From assembly GCA_016291915.1 (NCBI GenBank), contig JAEEZP010000253.1:1-8177 (forward strand): 8,177 nucleotides of DNA, written 5' to 3'. The notes beneath the pieces were generated by a model. It saw nothing but the letters and a program-made list of their open reading frames with translations, did not search any database and was not told where the DNA came from. Of this stretch, positions 5,244 to 8,177 are shown one piece after another (positions within the stretch are counted from its first letter, which is position 1; each line of letters begins with the position of its first letter). The DNA comes from Prevotella sp. GTDB lineage: Bacteria > Bacteroidota > Bacteroidia > Bacteroidales > Bacteroidaceae. The position numbers were made by a program, and so were the translations under genes.

Positions 5244-7673
5244 CTATTCACTGACTTCAAAATGCCCCTGCAGCCGGATATCCTCCGAACTGCTGCCGAC
5301 CATCACGGTAAATGTGCCGGGCTCTACCACGAAATGATTGTCACGGTTCCATAATCCCAACTCCTGAGAAGTGAGAGAGAAACATACTTCCTTCGTCTCT
5401 CCGGGCTCGAGATGAATACGCTCAAAACCGCGGAGCACCTTCACATAGGTGGTCACACTACTCACATCATCCCGAAGATAGAGCTGCACCACCTCATCAC
5501 CGGCACGGTCACCACTGTTCTGCACCTTACAGCGCACACTGACACTGCCCTGAACACCTATCACAGGACGGTCTATCTGAAGATCACTGTACTTGAATGT
5601 CGTATAACTCAGTCCGTAACCGAAAGGATACAACGGATGAGCCACACGCACACGACCGTCGGTATCCGAACCGGGCTTGAATGGAAAAGCCATGGGGATC
5701 TGTCCGACAGATTTGGGGAACGTCACCGCCAGTCGCCCACCGGGATTATAATCACCGAAGAGCACCTGTGCGACAGCCTGTCCGGTAAACTCCCCGGGGA
5801 ACCATCCGTGGATGATGGCTTTCACGTTCTTCTGTGCCCAGTTGATAGATGCCGCCCTGCCATCGATCATCACGAGCACCACCGGTTTGCCGGTGGCACA
5901 GACAGCCTCCAGCAGCTGCTGCTGTCTTCCGCAGAGGTCGAGACTAGTACGTGAGAACTCCTCACGAACAGTTTTCTCATTGCCGCCCAACACCAGGATG
6001 GCCACATCGGAGGAAGTGGCGAGCGACACAGCCTCATCAATCATCCGCTGTTCTTCCTCATCGAGGGGAACGGTATATAACTCACTCTCAGGGAAATACT
6101 TGTCGATGATATCACACCCTTTGGCATAACCGACGGTAGCCTCGGGTAATAACTGTCTGATACCTTGATAGACGGAGGTAATAGGGGCATTGGCAGGACC
6201 GTAACGACATTCCAGCAATTTCACCTCGTCGGCATTCGGTCCTATCACCGCGATACGCTTGGTCTCTTTCTTCAGCGGCAGCAGTCCGTCTTCGTTCTTC
6301 AGCAATACGATACACTCCTGAGCAGCACGCAACGACAGTTGCTGACTCTCTTCCGTATGGATAAACCGCTCGGGATGCTCCGCATCACCCTTGTAGGGGT
6401 TGTCGAAAAGTCCCATCCAGAACTTCACCCGCAGCACATCAGCCACCCTGCTGTCGATCGTCCGCATCGACACCAGCCCCTGAGCCACTGCCTTACGCAT
6501 CGGCAGGATATAATCCTCTGGCTTGGTGAAATGGGTCCGCACATTCAGTCCGGCATTGACACACTGTGCCACCATGTCCACACTGTCCTTGGCCACATGG
6601 TGTTTATTCAACAGAAACTCCACGGCTTCACTGTCGGAGACGACATACCCTCGGAAACCGAACTCATGTCTCAGTAAGGTAGTCAAGAAATAAGGACTAC
6701 CTGTGATGGGCACACCGTCATAGTCGTTGTACGAGCTCATCACGCCGAGGGCTCCGGCTTCCTGAAAAGCCTTACGGAAAGGTTCCAGATAGAGGGTGCG
6801 CATCTCACGGGGTGCCACATGAGGGTCGGTACGTGTCCTACCGTCACGCCCACCTACAGGGATGCTGTAAACGGCGAAATGCTTGGGGGTGGAGACGATA
6901 CCTTCCTGTTGTAACCCCATGATCATCCGCTTGCCCATCTCTCCCACCAGGTAAGGGTCTTCACCGTAACTCTCCACGACACGCCCCCAACGGGGATCCT
7001 GTGCGATATCCAAGATGGGGGAATAGATATTTGTATACCCTAAGATCTTAGCTTCCTGAGCCTCCACACGGGCAATGGCCGAGATCAGTTCTTTATCCCA
7101 GGTGGCTCCCTGCGCACACTGGGCAGGAAACATCGTGGCACGGTCGTGGTTCAACCCACGGATACCCTCATTGGTGAAATCCACGGGGATACCCAACCGG
7201 GTCTCCTCCACGAACCACCGCTGGATGGTCTGACGGTTACGCACACTCTTCACATAGGGAAACGACAACTGTGATCCTAAGCGCCCCACACCGTTCGCCT
7301 GCTCATCGATATTCGCGATGCCGTCTTTCCACACAGCCTGTTTCCAGGCTACCGTGGGCAAGGTGTCCTTCAGCACACGTCCCGAACCGTAAAGGGTGGC
7401 CAACTGGCAGGTTTTCTCCTCCAGCGTCATCTGCGACAACAGGTCTTTCACACGCTCATCGATAGAAGCAGAGGGATTCTCGTAAATATCCATCCGGCCA
7501 TTCTTGTTGAAGTCGATCCATCCCTTATGGTAAATGTCTTTCTTTGCCGCCGACACCGGGGTGAGCAGCACCACACCGCCAATCACCGTCATGACACACC
7601 TGCCCATCATACCCGACAGCCATCGTTGTGTGTCCCCCAACGGTCGGTTTCCCAAAACATCCTTTTCCTTCAT
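5244..7673 (-). CDS. Secreted GH3 glycoside hydrolase (beta-glucosidase/beta-xylosidase type)
   Basis: This 809-residue exo-acting enzyme should remove non-reducing beta-linked glucose or xylose outside the cytoplasm. A signal peptide covers about 22-43: an Arg, a hydrophobic core VMTVIGGVVLL (27-37) and a likely signal peptidase I site after PVSA (39-42). Residues 1-21 extend the n-region, so Met22 or Met23 is a plausible alternative start. DFNKNGRMD (54-62) resembles a calcium-binding EF-hand/dockerin loop. The GH3 N-terminal barrel runs about 70-420, with TNEGIRGL (167-174), DPRWGRVVESYGEDP (226-240), KHF (264-266) and the nucleophile Asp347 in VVSDSEA (344-350). The alpha/beta domain (about 450-660) has a candidate acid/base Glu571 in REEFSR (570-575). 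A fibronectin III-like domain runs about 695-805. Length and domain order are standard. It begins 40 bases after the preceding gene with no promoter visible between them. The neighbouring uxuA-uxuB genes hint at a uronate-bearing glycan such as glucuronoxylan, but this is inference; the sugar specificity is unknown. Confidence 0.92.
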   Translation of the reverse strand: MKEKDVLGNRPLGDTQRWLSGMMGRCVMTVIGGVVLLTPVSAAKKDIYHKGWIDFNKNGRMDIYENPSASIDERVKDLLSQMTLEEKTCQLATLYGSGRVLKDTLPTVAWKQAVWKDGIANIDEQANGVGRLGSQLSFPYVKSVRNRQTIQRWFVEETRLGIPVDFTNEGIRGLNHDRATMFPAQCAQGATWDKELISAIARVEAQEAKILGYTNIYSPILDIAQDPRWGRVVESYGEDPYLVGEMGKRMIMGLQQEGIVSTPKHFAVYSIPVGGRDGRTRTDPHVAPREMRTLYLEPFRKAFQEAGALGVMSSYNDYDGVPITGSPYFLTTLLRHEFGFRGYVVSDSEAVEFLLNKHHVAKDSVDMVAQCVNAGLNVRTHFTKPEDYILPMRKAVAQGLVSMRTIDSRVADVLRVKFWMGLFDNPYKGDAEHPERFIHTEESQQLSLRAAQECIVLLKNEDGLLPLKKETKRIAVIGPNADEVKLLECRYGPANAPITSVYQGIRQLLPEATVGYAKGCDIIDKYFPESELYTVPLDEEEQRMIDEAVSLATSSDVAILVLGGNEKTVREEFSRTSLDLCGRQQQLLEAVCATGKPVVLVMIDGRAASINWAQKNVKAIIHGWFPGEFTGQAVAQVLFGDYNPGGRLAVTFPKSVGQIPMAFPFKPGSDTDGRVRVAHPLYPFGYGLSYTTFKYSDLQIDRPVIGVQGSVSVRCKVQNSGDRAGDEVVQLYLRDDVSSVTTYVKVLRGFERIHLEPGETKEVCFSLTSQELGLWNRDNHFVVEPGTFTVMVGSSSEDIRLQGHFEVSE

Positions 7674-7713
7674 TCCTTATGCTTTATCATTGATAACTCT
7701 GACAACAGTCTCC

Positions 7714-8145
7714 TTAACGAGCCAACGCATCCACCAATTCCTCCATCGTGCAACAAACCCCATCGAAAAGCTTATACATCAGCTCCGGCTCCTGCCTGAC
7801 AGGGATATACACCAACACACGCTTACCACTGCCGGCAAACCAACCGGCCTCGGTATGTGCACTCCTGCCGCAAGGTAGCACCAGCACACACGTATCACAA
7901 CCCTCCATCGCCTCTATGTCATTAGCAAACTGACGGACGGCCTTGGGATGATTCAACTGTTCACGATACTCCTCCGGTGACCATTCCATATAATCTTCCG
8001 AAATACCACTCCACTTAAAACCGGGGTCACCCGAAGGGGGATTACGGAAATCATACACCTCATGTCCTGCATCCCTCAGCGCACGGACCACCTCCGGATA
8101 AAACTCATTTCTCCAACTGCTGGCAACATATATCTTTCTCATCAT
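7714..8145 (-). CDS. Nucleoside 2-deoxyribosyltransferase-like protein
   Basis: This 143-residue soluble protein resembles the nucleoside 2-deoxyribosyltransferase superfamily, whose members cleave or exchange the base of a (deoxy)nucleoside or nucleotide. The Rossmann-like start KIYVASSWRNEF (4-15) provides the sugar/phosphate loop. GHEVYDFRNPP (27-37) follows, then a helix FANDIEAMEGCD (73-84) with the conserved Asp. LVLPCGRSAHTEAGWFAGSGK (88-108) matches the family's Gly...Glu...Gly block, with Glu99 as the presumed nucleophile. EPELMYKLFDG (119-129) closes the domain. There is no signal peptide or membrane segment. Five cysteines (83, 86, 92, 131, 132) are many for its size. The length is near the family's 140-170. 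Two Met codons (8145 and 8142) are possible starts; a promoter-like element lies only 5 bases upstream. It may share a transcript with the GH3 gene, although the two act in different compartments. A nucleotide N-hydrolase is the main alternative; the substrate is unknown. Confidence 0.75.
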   Translation of the reverse strand: MMRKIYVASSWRNEFYPEVVRALRDAGHEVYDFRNPPSGDPGFKWSGISEDYMEWSPEEYREQLNHPKAVRQFANDIEAMEGCDTCVLVLPCGRSAHTEAGWFAGSGKRVLVYIPVRQEPELMYKLFDGVCCTMEELVDALAR

Positions 8146-8149
8146 AATG

Positions 8150-8157
8150 CAAATGTA
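8150..8157 (-). promoter_or_regulatory. Candidate -7 promoter element very close to the start codon
   Basis: Read on the - strand, 8157-8150 is TACATTTG, an exact TAnnTTTG match. The matching -33 element would lie at or beyond the window edge and cannot be checked. The box ends 5 bases from the ATG at 8145, so transcription would start at or about the start codon. Confidence 0.4.
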
Positions 8158-8177
8158 TAAAAAAAAACTTAATTCCA

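Noticed and set aside
5412..5954. + strand open frame of 180 codons opposite the GH3 gene (also 6165-6677 and 7527-7799)
   Set aside because: All are codon-phase shadows of the GH3 gene with low-complexity His/Thr-rich translations and no family motif.
7714..8145. Anti-phage NAD-consuming (TIR-like) effector
   Set aside because: The fold superfamily is related, but the motifs fit deoxyribosyltransferases better, and no sensor, nuclease or other defence partner is nearby.

Overview
The window looks like ordinary chromosome from a member of the Bacteroidetes, most likely a gut or rumen Prevotella/Bacteroides relative. The evidence is the lack of clear Shine-Dalgarno sites, the AT-rich leaders, two near-perfect matches to the Bacteroidetes -7 promoter element (TAnnTTTG), and proteins whose wording is typical of that phylum. 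One example is the secreted GH3 enzyme, which begins with a 'DFNKNG' calcium-loop-like segment. No RNA gene, mobile element or CRISPR array was seen. The window is densely coded: the longest gap is 109 bases (5135-5243).

Left part, + strand (1-2258): the last 21 codons of an unidentified gene, then a lipoprotein substrate-binding protein and a FecCD-type permease. The latter two are the binding and membrane parts of an ABC importer for a metal chelate such as cobalamin, heme or a siderophore. The spacings of 8 and 4 bases suggest an operon. The ATPase gene that would normally complete the importer is not downstream, because the permease runs directly into a convergent gene with only 5 bases between the stops.

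Right part, - strand (read 8145 to 2264): a small nucleoside 2-deoxyribosyltransferase-like protein, a secreted GH3 glycoside hydrolase, mannonate dehydratase (uxuA) and a mannitol-dehydrogenase-family oxidoreductase that fits fructuronate reductase (uxuB). UxuB and UxuA together convert fructuronate to mannonate and then to 2-keto-3-deoxygluconate, which is the hexuronate branch of sugar-acid catabolism. The GH3 enzyme just upstream could release sugars from a uronate-containing plant glycan outside the cytoplasm; that link is inference from position. A probable promoter lies in front of uxuA and another directly in front of the first gene.

I see no clear new system. The points most worth a second look are a heptanucleotide tandem repeat that fills the whole uxuA-uxuB gap, the missing importer ATPase, a promoter match so close to the first - strand gene that its mRNA may be leaderless, a one-residue shift in the catalytic motif of the UxuB-like protein, and a symmetric element in the uxuA leader.
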